Source of the DNA: Pseudoalteromonas umbrosa
Lineage (GTDB): Bacteria; Pseudomonadota; Gammaproteobacteria; Enterobacterales; Alteromonadaceae
Reading direction: 5' to 3'
DNA length: 64,000 nucleotides
Assembly: GCF_030125375.1 (NCBI RefSeq)
Contig: NZ_JASJUU010000003.1
Coordinates: forward strand, 510,247-574,246
Below, one piece after another: positions 36,022-45,255 of this stretch. Below the pieces are notes generated by a model that worked only from the letters and a program-made list of their open reading frames with translations, had not been told where the DNA came from and made no database searches. The first letter of the stretch is position 1. Each line of letters starts with the position of its first letter. The position numbers and the translations under genes were made by a program.

Positions 36022-36627
36022 ATGCGTTACATAATTGCATTATTAGTTGCTGGTGTCGTTACATTCTTCTTGTTTCTTGGTATGCAGGCTTTGATCAATG
36101 GCGGTCAAGGCGCTGCCACTGAGCCTGTTAAAGGCAACGTCCTTGATTTTGTGAGATTGAAAAAAGAAGAAACGATTGAAAAGAAAGAGCGCAAGCCTGA
36201 AAAGCCACCAACACCTAAAGAGCCGCCCCCACCAATGGATGCGCCACAAATGCAGGCGAACAACCTAGATGCAGCAGGTGCGAGTTTTGATTTCTCTGCA
36301 AATGTAGATGCTGACGTAGATCTAGCAGGTGGCTTGGCACTAGAGTCAAGCGATGGTGAATATTTACCTATTGTGAAAGTTGCACCTGTTTATCCAAGGC
36401 GTGCACTTTCTAGAGGAATTGAAGGGTTTGTCATCGTTGAGTTTATAGTAACTAAACAGGGCACAGTGCGAGACCCAGTAGTTGTGCAAGCTGAGCCAGA
36501 AAATATCTTTAATCGCGCTGCAATGGATGCTGCACTGAAGTTCAAGTATAAGCCGCGCGTTGTAAATGGTGAGGCTGTTGAAGTGGCTGGTGTACAAAAT
36601 AAGATCACCTTCCAAATTAATGGTTAG
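36022..36627 (+). CDS. tonB: TonB protein (TonB2 type)
   Basis: 201 residues: N-terminal membrane anchor (IIALLVAGVVTFFLFLGMQAL), a short Lys/Pro/Glu-rich spacer (KKERKPEKPPTPKEPPPP) and the C-terminal TonB domain with YPRRALSRGIEGFVIVEF and FNRAAMDAALKFKYKPRV. The short spacer is characteristic of TonB2. It transduces energy to the outer-membrane receptors, two of which are encoded in this window. GGGAAG precedes the ATG. Confidence 0.94.
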   Translation: MRYIIALLVAGVVTFFLFLGMQALINGGQGAATEPVKGNVLDFVRLKKEETIEKKERKPEKPPTPKEPPPPMDAPQMQANNLDAAGASFDFSANVDADVDLAGGLALESSDGEYLPIVKVAPVYPRRALSRGIEGFVIVEFIVTKQGTVRDPVVVQAEPENIFNRAAMDAALKFKYKPRVVNGEAVEVAGVQNKITFQING

Positions 36628-36647
36628 TGAAGTTAGGAGTTTGTATT

Positions 36648-37952
36648 ATGAAATTAATCAAAAATATACTGGTTCTTAGTGCGACGACGTTAGCCATTAA
36701 TGCTTCTATCAGTATGATCTCTTTAGTGCCAGAAGTATCGCTATCAAGTGCGTATGCTGCGACTAAAACAAAGCGTGTGCCAGCATTGAGAGAGAAGGTA
36801 TATAGCCAGCTAGCTAGAGCCCAAAAGCTTGCTGATGATGGCAATGTACAAGAGGGTCTTGAAGTATTAGATTCAATTAAAGCACGTTCATCGAGCATGA
36901 ACTCCTATGAGGTTGCCATGATGCATAACTTCTATGGTTTTATTTATTACAATGAAAACCAGCTAGGAAAAGCGATTGAATCTTTTGAACATGTAGTGGC
37001 TGAGGACGCGATCCCTGAGTCATTAAAATTATCAACGACGTTCAGTTTAGCGCAGCTTGCAATGGCTAACGGGGATTATGCTAAAACTGTCTCTTATTTA
37101 GATGATTGGAAAGCTTTAAATACTCAGCCGGTTAAAACCAATTATTATACACTGAAAGCGCAAGCTTTATATCAGAGTAAATCATATAAAAATGCGCTTG
37201 AAAATATTAATATTGCTATTTCATTAGTTGAATCTAAAAATGAAGTGCCAAAAGAGAACTGGTTAGTACTTCAACGCGCTTTATATTATTCATTAAACCA
37301 ACCTACTGATGTTGTAAATACGTTAGAAAAGATGGTTAAACTTTTTGATAAGCCTCAATATTGGATCCAGCTTGGAGGTATGTATGGTGAAGTTGGAGCT
37401 GAAGAAAAGCAGCTTGCTATTTTAGAAACTGCCAAACAGCGTGGATTTATTAAAACAAAATCTGAAGTGCTTCAGCTTTCTCAAGTTTATTTATACAATG
37501 GTTTACCATTTAAAGCTGCGCAAACTTTGCAAGAAGGTATAAAGAATAAGGTAATCGAAAATACCGAAAAGAATTTATCTTTTATTGCAGAGGCCTACGT
37601 GCAAGCGCGTGATGAGAAAAAATCAATCGAGTTTTTCAAATCTGCTGATAAGCTGGTGTCTCATGGAAAATTTCAACAGCGGCTTGCAGAAGTATATATT
37701 AATCTAGAGCACTTTGACGAAGCAGCTGACGCTGCAAGGGCTGCGCTTGAAAAAGGTGGTCTTACTTTTGAGTCAAATGTATACGTCGCGCTTGGTATGG
37801 CTCAGTATAACTTAGAAAATTTCGATGCATCTATACTCGCCTTTGAACAAGCTGAGAAACATAAGAAGTCAGCAGCATTAGCACGGCAATGGATTAAGTA
37901 TGTAAAAAATGAAAAGCTTCATAAACAGAGTTTGAAAGAATCTTTAATGTAA
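36648..37952 (+). CDS. TPR protein at the end of the TonB2 locus
   Basis: 434 residues from the ATG at 36648 (GGAG 8 nt upstream; a GTG at 36627 overlapping the tonB stop is the alternative). Signal peptide ending AYAA, then helical TPR-like repeats throughout (for example MMHNFYGFIYYNENQLGKAIESFEHVV and VYVALGMAQYNLENFDASILAFEQ). TPR proteins close TonB2 operons in Vibrio and Shewanella and are thought to assist complex assembly in the periplasm. A UUCG-loop terminator follows. Confidence 0.85.
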   Translation: MKLIKNILVLSATTLAINASISMISLVPEVSLSSAYAATKTKRVPALREKVYSQLARAQKLADDGNVQEGLEVLDSIKARSSSMNSYEVAMMHNFYGFIYYNENQLGKAIESFEHVVAEDAIPESLKLSTTFSLAQLAMANGDYAKTVSYLDDWKALNTQPVKTNYYTLKAQALYQSKSYKNALENINIAISLVESKNEVPKENWLVLQRALYYSLNQPTDVVNTLEKMVKLFDKPQYWIQLGGMYGEVGAEEKQLAILETAKQRGFIKTKSEVLQLSQVYLYNGLPFKAAQTLQEGIKNKVIENTEKNLSFIAEAYVQARDEKKSIEFFKSADKLVSHGKFQQRLAEVYINLEHFDEAADAARAALEKGGLTFESNVYVALGMAQYNLENFDASILAFEQAEKHKKSAALARQWIKYVKNEKLHKQSLKESLM

Positions 37953-37976
37953 TTTATTATATATATTCGCAACACC

Positions 37977-38002
37977 AAAGCCGCCTTCGGGTGGCTTTTT
38001 TA
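37977..38002 (+). terminator. UUCG-tetraloop terminator of the TonB2 operon
   Basis: Stem AAAGCCGCC with GGTGGCTTT (one G-U pair) capped by TTCG and followed by T residues. Confidence 0.9.
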
Positions 38003-38042
38003 TTTTAAACTTATTTTATTTTGTCATTTTAACTTATAAAAA

Positions 38043-38076
38043 CTGTCACCCATTTGTAACACGTTAATTCTATTCT
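38043..38076 (+). promoter_or_regulatory. Pho box and -10 element before the lipoprotein/receptor pair
   Basis: CTGTCAC-CCAT-TTGTAAC (38043-38060) is a 7-4-7 tandem repeat matching the PhoB box, followed after exactly 10 nt by TATTCT (38071-38076). The E. coli phoA promoter uses the same box-to--10 distance and lacks a -35, as here. The start codon lies 66 bp past the box. Direct test needed, but spacing and sequence agree well. Confidence 0.6.
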
Positions 38077-38126
38077 GGCTCCATTAAATAAATACAGTTA
38101 TAACAATTATATCTTTGGAGACCAAC

Positions 38127-39773
38127 ATGAACCTTTCTGGTTTATTTAAAGTAAGCTTAATTTCTTCTGCTCTTGTCCTAGCTGGTTGTGGCGGCGGCGA
38201 CATTAATATCACACCTACTACTAATGACAATCACGTAGACAACTCAGTTGAAAGTCCGGTCGTTGTTCCAGATACAGGCAATAACGGCGGCGATAATAGT
38301 GGTGATAACGGCGGTGATAAAGTTGTAGAGCTTCCATGTGCCAGTTATACAATGGACGGTACTCCTTTTAAAGGTGACCAAGACGGTATTCATTGTAAAT
38401 ACTCTCAAGCGTTTGCAAGCAACGCTAAGAGCATCTCTTCCTCTTTCTTACTTGAAGCATTACCAAATGGCGGCGCACATATATTTGAAGGTGCATTATT
38501 CATCGGTGATGATGTTGATACATCAAAAGGTGGCTCAATCGACCTTGACGGCCCTACTTTAACCATCGAAGCAGGTGCAACAATCGCATTTACTAAAGCT
38601 GAGAATTTTGTACGTATCGGTCGCGGCTCAAAAATCCATGCTGTTGGTGAACTTGGCAACCCGATCACATTCACTTCAATTAAAGAAATAGATGGTGATG
38701 CAGAAACAGTACCTGCTATGCAGGATTGGGGCGGTATCCAAATCAATGGTTTAGCTACAACAGTTGAGTGTACTAAAACTGAAGCTGAATCAGGCATGTG
38801 TAACGTGGCAGCAGAAGGCGTTGTTTCATATTACGGTGGTAATAATGATGCAGATAACAGTGGCTCACTAGAGCACGTTGTTGTTAAGTATGCAGGCAAT
38901 GGTGTTGAAGGTGATGAGCTAAACTCTATCACTTTAAATGCGGTAGGTTCAGGTACGAAAGTGGATTACATTCACATTCACCAAGGCTATGACGATGGCA
39001 TCGAACTATTTGGTGGTCAAGTGAACATCAAGCACATTGTTGTAACCGATACTGCGGATGATGGTATTGATTGGGATACTGGTTGGAAAGGTAATGGTCA
39101 ATTCATTCTAGTTCAAACACTCAACCAAGGTAACCACGGTTTTGAGACTGATGGTGGTAAAAAAGACCCTACAACGGATGCAGGCGCAGACAGAGCAACA
39201 ACAGTTTCTAATCCAACAATTGCTAACGCGACAGTAGTGAGCAACGGTATTAAAGGCCCTCGTGGTCACGGCGCGGGCATGGAAATGAAAGAATGGGGTA
39301 AAGCTCAACTTCATAACATGCTTTTCGTAAGTAAAGGTACTGAAGCTGGTTCTGCATGTTTTGACCTTTATGACAAAAATGAAGGCTCTGGTCCTGTAGG
39401 TGTTCATGCAAATGCAAAGGCTGGTGACATTAAGTTCCATAACTCAATTTTTGCTTGTGCATATAATTTTGAACCAGAAAATATCGTGCTAGACGGAGAT
39501 CTAGCTGACTTTGATATCGAACAGTGGTTCACAGAAGATGGTAACCAACTAGTTGGTTTCAGCGCGTTTGAAAACGTACTTGGTGCTGATTTAGCAACTA
39601 CTAACGGTACAATCAAAGACAAAGATGGTAACAATGTTGTGGTTGAGTCATCAAAACTAAGTGAAACGAATTCATTCTTTACTGATGTTACTTATGTAGG
39701 TGCATTAGGTGAAGATGAGACGGACACAAACTGGGCAAAATTCGTAGCACAGTCAATCGAACGTACAAAATAA
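38127..39773 (+). CDS. Beta-helix lipoprotein paired with a TonB-dependent receptor
   Basis: 548 residues. Lipobox LAGC, then an Asp/Asn/Gly-rich low-complexity linker, then a right-handed parallel beta-helix-like domain: LTIEAGATIAF, IHAVGELGNPITFTS, GGIQINGLA, LEHVVVKYAGNGVEGDE, IHIHQGYDDGIELFGG, VVTDTADDGIDWDTGWKGN. Acidic repeats suggest Ca2+ binding. Several Cys pairs are present. The ATG at 38127 follows GGAG at 6-7 nt; a TTG four codons earlier is not needed. Such lipoproteins occur next to TonB receptors in Alteromonadales and probably act as surface partners. The Pho box upstream suggests induction by phosphate shortage. The ligand is unknown. Confidence 0.75.
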   Translation: MNLSGLFKVSLISSALVLAGCGGGDINITPTTNDNHVDNSVESPVVVPDTGNNGGDNSGDNGGDKVVELPCASYTMDGTPFKGDQDGIHCKYSQAFASNAKSISSSFLLEALPNGGAHIFEGALFIGDDVDTSKGGSIDLDGPTLTIEAGATIAFTKAENFVRIGRGSKIHAVGELGNPITFTSIKEIDGDAETVPAMQDWGGIQINGLATTVECTKTEAESGMCNVAAEGVVSYYGGNNDADNSGSLEHVVVKYAGNGVEGDELNSITLNAVGSGTKVDYIHIHQGYDDGIELFGGQVNIKHIVVTDTADDGIDWDTGWKGNGQFILVQTLNQGNHGFETDGGKKDPTTDAGADRATTVSNPTIANATVVSNGIKGPRGHGAGMEMKEWGKAQLHNMLFVSKGTEAGSACFDLYDKNEGSGPVGVHANAKAGDIKFHNSIFACAYNFEPENIVLDGDLADFDIEQWFTEDGNQLVGFSAFENVLGADLATTNGTIKDKDGNNVVVESSKLSETNSFFTDVTYVGALGEDETDTNWAKFVAQSIERTK

Positions 39774-39797
39774 TCTAAGCCACAAAAGAAAAACTTG

Positions 39798-39819
39798 AAG
39801 GGCGCTTTAATGCGCCCTT
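39798..39819 (+). terminator. Hairpin between lipoprotein and receptor genes
   Basis: AAGGGCGC and GCGCCCTT with a 6-nt loop and a short T stretch. It may attenuate rather than stop transcription, giving more lipoprotein than receptor, since the receptor has no clear promoter of its own. Confidence 0.65.
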
Positions 39820-39853
39820 TGTGAATCGATATTTTGGTTTAGAGGAATTACAA

Positions 39854-42568
39854 ATGAAACCAATCAAAGTGTTTAAAACAAATTTGATAACGATTTCTTT
39901 GCTTTCTCTTTTAAGTCCTTTGTCCACACAAGTTATGGCACAAGAGACTGCGCAAGAAATTGAAGAAGTAGTCGCGGTAGGAAGCCGCTTGAAAGGTAGT
40001 GCGAGCGCCGTCATTGAAGAGCGAAAGAATCAAGCTTTTGTCGCAGACATTATGGGCGCAGAACAAATTTCACGTACTGGTGATAGTGATGCGGCATCTG
40101 CACTACGTCGTGTTACAGGTCTGAGCCTGGTAAATGACAAGTTTATTTATGTTCGTGGTTTAGGTGAGCGTTATTCAAGTGTGCGTTTAAATGGTGCGCA
40201 AGTACCAAGCCCGGACCTTACGCGTAACGTTATTCCATTGGATATTTTCCCATCCAGCATTATTGAGTCATTGGCAGTACAGAAAGCTTATTCTCCTAAT
40301 ATGCCTGCAGCGTTTGGTGGTGGTGATGTCAACATTCGCACTAAGAGCATACCTAATGATCGAATAATAAAACTAGAAGTTGGTTTGACACATAAAGATA
40401 CTAACAGCACTGGTTTTGTATATAACGGTAGTGACGACGATTGGTTAGGCGAAGACGATGGACTGCGCGCAATGCCAAGCACAATGAATGCGGCGCTTAA
40501 CAAATATATCAACGGTATTTCGGATATCTCAGTTTTAAATATTCGTGATATTGAATCAAAAGAGCGTGGAGAAGCTATTTCTCAAGACGAAGCGATCGCC
40601 ATCAATAAGTCTTTAACTAAATCACTGCACCGTGATTTCGGTATGGTTGAGAAAGACTTGGACCCGGATTTTGGCGCAAAGCTCGTTTATGGAGATAAGT
40701 TTGATAACGTTTTTGGCTTTGATGGCGCTTTAGGTTTCTTGTTCTCAGCTGCCTATGATCATGAATGGTCTCATAGTAAAGGATACTCTGCAGTTCTATC
40801 TTCGGTAGATGTTAAGCCTGAAGATTGTGGAAAGTCAGATTTAGAATGCTATTCCGCTAGAACAGATAAAGAGTCTACTAAGAAAAATGTTAAGTTGAAT
40901 ACTTCGTTTAATCTTGGCTATAAGTTAGATGGTCATGATTTAAATGCCTCTTACATGATGCTACGTGATACCGAAGACGAAGCGTCTGTTTCTCTTTATC
41001 AAGAGCCTTCGAAGTCGTTAAGTATTGAAAATGGTGAGATCCAACGTAAGAACTTAACGTCATTTGAGCAACGAGAGCTGGAAGTTATTCAGTTTCGTGG
41101 CACACATAATATTGAATATGACTTTATCAAAGGGGTAGGGTTCGACTGGCAATACACGGACTCTACAGCAACAACTGATATTCCAAGTGAGCTTGAGATA
41201 ACCGCAAGGGACCGTTATACAGATGGTGTTTACACAGATACTTATACAAGTGGCCCATTAGGTGGTGATCCGTTCCTATATCGTTTTGTAGATATGGAAG
41301 ACAAAGTTGAAAACTACGGTTGGAATTTGTCAAAGGCCTTCTATTTTGACTCTTCAGAAATAGAGTTAAAAGGTGGTGCATATTTTGTAGACAAAACCCG
41401 TGAATACAAAACTGATTTCTTTAAATACCGCTTTGGTCCATCAGAAAATATAGTCCTTGCGACCAATGCAAACGAAGCATTGGGTATCGGCAGTATTTTC
41501 CGTGATGACGAGCGTGTTGATAATACAGAAATTGAGATCCTTTTCCAGGAACCAACCGCTGATGACTATATAGCAGCACAAAAAATTGATGCCTACTATG
41601 GTAGCTTTGATTACGTATACGCTAATGATTGGCGCTTTTCTGGTGGCTTGAGATATGAAGACTTTAGACAAGTAGCGCTTGCATTCTCTCGCTCCGTTTT
41701 CGATGCTGATTTATTGACTGATAAATTAAGTGGTGAATCAATTCAAAAAGCTTCTGTAATGGAAGACGAGACGTTCGGTTCACTGTCTATGACATATAGC
41801 CAGCCAACTTATCAGATCAGAGCTGGTTGGGGTCAAACGATTGTAAGACCAGATCTTCGTGAACTAACGCCAGTTCAATATCAAGATCCGCTAACGGATT
41901 ATAGAACACTAGGTAATCCAACACTACAATCGAGTCATTTAGATAACTTTGATGTGCGTGTGGAGTTTTACTTTGAGAGCGGTGATAACTTCTCTGTCGG
42001 TGCGTTCTATAAAGATATCGATAAACCAATCGAAGCCCAGCTAAACGAGAGAGACGGGCGTTTTACTTTAGAGTTTGAAAACGCTGATACGGCATATGTA
42101 TACGGTCTTGAAGCTGAGTGGCTGGTTGAGCTTTCGTCTGATTTCTTAGGTGGTGCGTTCTTCACCTCTGGTAACTTAACAGTAAGTGATTCAGAAGTAG
42201 AAATTTTAGAGAGTGCTAGAGGGGACTTAACGAATCTCGAACGTCGTATGACAGGCCACTCTAAGTACGTTGCAAATTTGCAGTTGAACTATGACTCCCA
42301 CGATGGGAATCATCAAGGCTCGGTTATTTATAACGTATTTGGAGACCGTATTCTAGCGGCTGGTGTAAATGGCTTTGATGATGCTTATGAGCAACCAATC
42401 AACTCTTTGGATATAGTATATAGCTACTATCCTACTTTTAGCACGACAATGACATTCAAAGTCAAGAACTTGCTTGGTCAAGATTTTGAGGTTGAACAAA
42501 ATGGTGCTTTGATCCGCTCAAAAGAAACGGCACAACAAGTTAGTTTGGACTTCTCTATCGAATTCTAA
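39854..42568 (+). CDS. TonB-dependent outer-membrane receptor
   Basis: 904 residues: signal peptide ending VMAQ, a likely TonB box IEEVVAVGSR, a plug domain (AEQISRTGDSDAASALRRVTGLSLVNDKFIYVRGLGERYSSVRLNGAQVPSPD), and a 22-strand barrel ending VSLDFSIEF. The ATG at 39854 follows AGAGGA; an upstream in-frame ATG 11 codons before overlaps the hairpin. It is downstream of the beta-helix lipoprotein and the TonB2 locus, so all parts for active uptake lie together. If the Pho box controls the pair, a phosphorus-containing substrate is a fair guess. The plug type (SRL-K motif with RGLGERYS) is that of receptors for larger organic ligands rather than simple siderophores. Confidence 0.9.
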   Translation: MKPIKVFKTNLITISLLSLLSPLSTQVMAQETAQEIEEVVAVGSRLKGSASAVIEERKNQAFVADIMGAEQISRTGDSDAASALRRVTGLSLVNDKFIYVRGLGERYSSVRLNGAQVPSPDLTRNVIPLDIFPSSIIESLAVQKAYSPNMPAAFGGGDVNIRTKSIPNDRIIKLEVGLTHKDTNSTGFVYNGSDDDWLGEDDGLRAMPSTMNAALNKYINGISDISVLNIRDIESKERGEAISQDEAIAINKSLTKSLHRDFGMVEKDLDPDFGAKLVYGDKFDNVFGFDGALGFLFSAAYDHEWSHSKGYSAVLSSVDVKPEDCGKSDLECYSARTDKESTKKNVKLNTSFNLGYKLDGHDLNASYMMLRDTEDEASVSLYQEPSKSLSIENGEIQRKNLTSFEQRELEVIQFRGTHNIEYDFIKGVGFDWQYTDSTATTDIPSELEITARDRYTDGVYTDTYTSGPLGGDPFLYRFVDMEDKVENYGWNLSKAFYFDSSEIELKGGAYFVDKTREYKTDFFKYRFGPSENIVLATNANEALGIGSIFRDDERVDNTEIEILFQEPTADDYIAAQKIDAYYGSFDYVYANDWRFSGGLRYEDFRQVALAFSRSVFDADLLTDKLSGESIQKASVMEDETFGSLSMTYSQPTYQIRAGWGQTIVRPDLRELTPVQYQDPLTDYRTLGNPTLQSSHLDNFDVRVEFYFESGDNFSVGAFYKDIDKPIEAQLNERDGRFTLEFENADTAYVYGLEAEWLVELSSDFLGGAFFTSGNLTVSDSEVEILESARGDLTNLERRMTGHSKYVANLQLNYDSHDGNHQGSVIYNVFGDRILAAGVNGFDDAYEQPINSLDIVYSYYPTFSTTMTFKVKNLLGQDFEVEQNGALIRSKETAQQVSLDFSIEF

Positions 42569-42588
42569 TTAACTATTTTTACTAAGTT

Positions 42589-42617
42589 AAGGCCACTTTA
42601 TTAGTGGTCTTTTTTAT
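42589..42617 (+). terminator. Terminator of the receptor gene
   Basis: AAGGCCAC and GTGGTCTT (one G-T pair) with a 7-nt loop followed by TTTT. Confidence 0.82.
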
Positions 42618-42835
42618 TTTTGTCAAAATAAAAATAATTACCTTTTAATAGTAGTATATTTATTTTAAATTTTATTAAATATGTACCGCTTTTCTACGTC
42701 TTAAATTTGAGTCTTGATATTGTTGTTTATAATTAATAACTTTCACGTGAGAAATATTACATTTACGTAAGCGTAAACATATATTAATTTTGGATTTTTT
42801 TTATAATCTAGATCAATATTAAGACTGATTTTTAC

Positions 42836-42864
42836 TTGAAAATAGTACTAACTTGACTCATAAT
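42836..42864 (+). promoter_or_regulatory. Promoter of the candidate small RNA
   Basis: -35 TTGAAA (42836-42841), a 17-nt spacer and -10 CATAAT (42859-42864), 5 of 6 matches to the -10 consensus. Transcription would start near 42871. Confidence 0.6.
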
Positions 42865-42870
42865 AGCTAG

Positions 42871-43027
42871 CACAAAAAGGTTATCGCATATCCTTACCAC
42901 ATTCAGGTATTTTGTTTACATAAAATAAACATATTACCAAAACAGAGTTCTAGTTTGATGCGCAGCATCAAGCTTGGACGCAACCTTTACATGTTGTATC
43001 CAAACCCCGCATCGCGGGGTTTTTTTA
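42871..43027 (+). ncRNA. Candidate small RNA upstream of asd (about 157 nt)
   Basis: Between a good promoter and a strong rho-independent terminator there is no ORF, but three successive hairpins: TTGATGC/GCATCAA (42955-42971), TTGGA-CG-CAAC with GTTG-TA-TCCAA (42974-43003), and the terminator stem AAACCCCGC/GCGGGGTTT (43002-43022) followed by T residues. This is the plan of a trans-acting small RNA with a 5' single-stranded region. It ends 219 bp before asd, so it is unlikely to be the asd leader, but an attenuator cannot be excluded. No known RNA family was recognised; it lacks lysine-riboswitch features. Confidence 0.5.
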
Positions 43028-43245
43028 TATAGCACAAAGTATATTTCTCTTTTGTTAAACTGTGCTTTAATTGCCTCGCTTTTAATCTGTTCTTCATTCT
43101 GTCATTTGATTTCCAATGTTGTGATATGAGTTATTTTTTAGTTACCTTAAAAAGTACTAGAGGTGATTGATTAATTTTGATAGGTTAGACGTCTAGACGT
43201 ACCCCTCACGCAATGAGTAATTTTAAATTAATAAAGGGTAATGTA

Positions 43246-44355
43246 ATGAATAGTGTAGGATTTATCGGCTGGCGCGGCATGGTTGGTTCAGTGTTGATGG
43301 AGCGTATGCAACAAGAGGGTGATTTCGATCATCTAAATGCGCATTTTTTTACAACCTCTCAGTCAGGTCAGTTAGGCCCTGACTTTGCGGGAGAAGCCAA
43401 ACCGCTTAATAACGCATATGACATACCTGCTTTAAAAGAAATGGACATTATCGTGTCATGCCAAGGTGGTGACTATACAAAAGAAGTATATCAACCGTTA
43501 AGAGATGCTGGTTGGCAAGGTTATTGGATTGATGCTGCTTCGGCATTAAGAATGTCCAGTGATAGTATCATTGTACTTGACCCAGTTAATAATGATGTTA
43601 TTCAACAAGGGCTAGAGCAGGGCGTTAAAACATTTGTAGGTGGCAATTGTACAGTTTCTCTAATGCTACTTGCACTTGGTGGTTTGTTTGAAAAGGATCT
43701 AATTGAATGGGTTAGCCCTATGACATACCAGGCAGCCTCTGGTGCTGGTGCTCGAAATATGAGAGAGCTTATTACCCAAATGGGTGCTATTCATAGCAGT
43801 GTCAGTGCACAATTAGATAACCCGTCTTCAGCAATTTTAGAAATTGATAAAATTGTTGCCGATAAACTCAAAGATGATTCTTTACCAAAGGATCAGTTCG
43901 GCGTGCCGCTAGCCGGTAGCTTGATCCCATGGATAGATGTCCCTATGGAGTCTGGTCAGAGTAAAGAAGAATGGAAAGCCGAAGTAGAAGCCAATAAAAT
44001 TCTAGGTTCGGTTAAGCAGCCAATTCCTGTAGATGGTTTGTGTGTTCGTATAGGTGCAATGCGCTGTCATTCGCAAGCAATGACCATTAAATTACGTGAA
44101 GACATAGAAGTTGGTGAAATAGAGCGAATCCTTGATGAACATAATGAGTGGGTAAAAGTTATTCCAAATGAGAGAGGGATTACGGAGCAAGAACTTACAC
44201 CGGTTAACGTGACTGGCTCCTTACATATCCCAATTGGTAGGATTAGAAAGCTATCCATGGGTGAAAAATATATTAGCGCGTTTACTGTTGGTGATCAGCT
44301 ACTTTGGGGGGCTGCCGAGCCTTTACGCAGAATGCTTAGAATCATTACTGGCTAA
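43246..44355 (+). CDS. asd: Aspartate-semialdehyde dehydrogenase
   Basis: Makes aspartate semialdehyde for lysine, threonine, methionine and diaminopimelate synthesis. 369 residues, close to E. coli Asd (367) along the entire length. Visible are the NADP-binding [13 protein letters not shown] at the N-terminus, catalytic Cys135 in [23 protein letters not shown], and [15 protein letters not shown] with the catalytic His. The ATG at 43246 follows AAAGGG; an in-frame ATG 11 codons earlier would spoil the N-terminal alignment. It is a single gene with its own terminator. Confidence 0.97.
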   Translation: MNSVGFIGWRGMVGSVLMERMQQEGDFDHLNAHFFTTSQSGQLGPDFAGEAKPLNNAYDIPALKEMDIIVSCQGGDYTKEVYQPLRDAGWQGYWIDAASALRMSSDSIIVLDPVNNDVIQQGLEQGVKTFVGGNCTVSLMLLALGGLFEKDLIEWVSPMTYQAASGAGARNMRELITQMGAIHSSVSAQLDNPSSAILEIDKIVADKLKDDSLPKDQFGVPLAGSLIPWIDVPMESGQSKEEWKAEVEANKILGSVKQPIPVDGLCVRIGAMRCHSQAMTIKLREDIEVGEIERILDEHNEWVKVIPNERGITEQELTPVNVTGSLHIPIGRIRKLSMGEKYISAFTVGDQLLWGAAEPLRRMLRIITG

Positions 44356-44361
44356 ACATCT

Positions 44362-44393
44362 AATCGCCTAGGTATATTGTTGCTTAGGCGATT
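44362..44393 (+). terminator. Terminator of asd
   Basis: AATCGCCTA and TAGGCGATT with a 14-nt loop, followed by CTTTATG. Confidence 0.75.
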
Positions 44394-45045
44394 CTTTATG
44401 TCATTCCAAAATATCTTTTGTTGAAAGTTTTATGTTAATTTTTTGTTTGTTTTTCTCTTTGTTTTCAATCAAAGTATCTTGATTAAATTATAAAATCTGG
44501 AATTATTTTGGGGACGTTATATTAGAATCTTACTCACTTGAGCATATATTAGGTACGGAATGGGCTTTGATTAGTTATCTTTTAAACGATTTAAATAATA
44601 CTTTGCTATACAGCAAGCTTTGAGTTTTTTAGATTGGCTTTATATGATTTTTATTTTCTACGATGATTTTATGTTTAGTTATTACTTAATATAAAGTTAA
44701 ACTTATAACGCTTTATTTTGGTTTATCTGTGAACAAATAAGATTGTAATTTATAAGAGAGCTTATTTTCTTGTTAATAAATGAGGTGATATATGATGGTT
44801 CTGGTGAATAGAGTAAGGATAATATACTTATATGGGTATATAAGATAGCCTATAATTTACGTTATGTTAAATTGGGATCGTGTAGAAAGTCAGAAGTAAT
44901 AACTCCTTCTCTTACTAAGCGTTTAAACCGCTTATCTTTGCAATGTCCAATACTTACCAGTATCGGACTTAATGTGAGTTTCAAACCAAGGTTCAAGCGT
45001 CAATTTCATCCCAGACTCCGCTTTTCTTAATAATCGTTACAGCTG
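44394..45045. other. AT-rich intergenic region between asd and the TPR/TM cassettes
   Basis: No gene is evident. A 17-codon plus-strand ORF at about 44791 has a good GAGGTGATAT site but is too short to call. Two hairpins near 44918-44935 (AAGCG/CGCTT) and 44945-44968 (GTCCAATAC with GTATCGGAC, one wobble) lie downstream of the minus-strand cassette and could end its transcript. Confidence 0.4.
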
Positions 45046-45255
45046 CTACTTTTTCGGCAGCTCACCTTTATTATCTCCACCTATTTGTACGGCGTTATTA
45101 ATATTACTACCCGATATGCTCTGGTTAACGGATTTTTGCGGCTCACTGCGCCCTGACTTTTTGAATATAGCGATAATCACTCCGATAATTGTCACCAGCA
45201 GCGTCAATGCACCAATTTGCTCACCGATACTAAGTGAAGTAAACCATTCAATCAT
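45046..45255 (-). CDS. Single-TM peptide with C-terminal RHIM-like motif (cassette A)
   Basis: 69 residues. A short N-terminal segment (MIEWFTSLSIGEQ) leads into one membrane helix (about 14-31, IGALTLLVTIIGVIIAIF) followed by KKSGR, which by the positive-inside rule puts the C-terminus in the cytoplasm. The tail, SISGSNINNAVQIGGDNKGE (46-65), contains VQIG, the core tetrad of the RHIM amyloid motif, in an Asn/Gly-rich setting. The upstream TPR protein has a matching IQIAGNN motif. The two genes overlap by 8 bp (stop TGA shares bases with this start), with AAGGAAG upstream, so they are cotranslated. By analogy with amyloid-signalling pairs it would be the membrane-acting effector; that is inference. 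Confidence 0.75.
   Translation of the reverse strand: MIEWFTSLSIGEQIGALTLLVTIIGVIIAIFKKSGRSEPQKSVNQSISGSNINNAVQIGGDNKGELPKK

Noticed and set aside
42569-43245. Possible lysine riboswitch before asd
   Set aside because: The hairpins present end in a terminator 219 bp before asd, and no conserved L-box elements are visible; a free-standing small RNA fits better.
44791-44844. 17-codon ORF with a good GAGGTGATAT ribosome site
   Set aside because: Too short and AT-biased to call a gene without conservation data.
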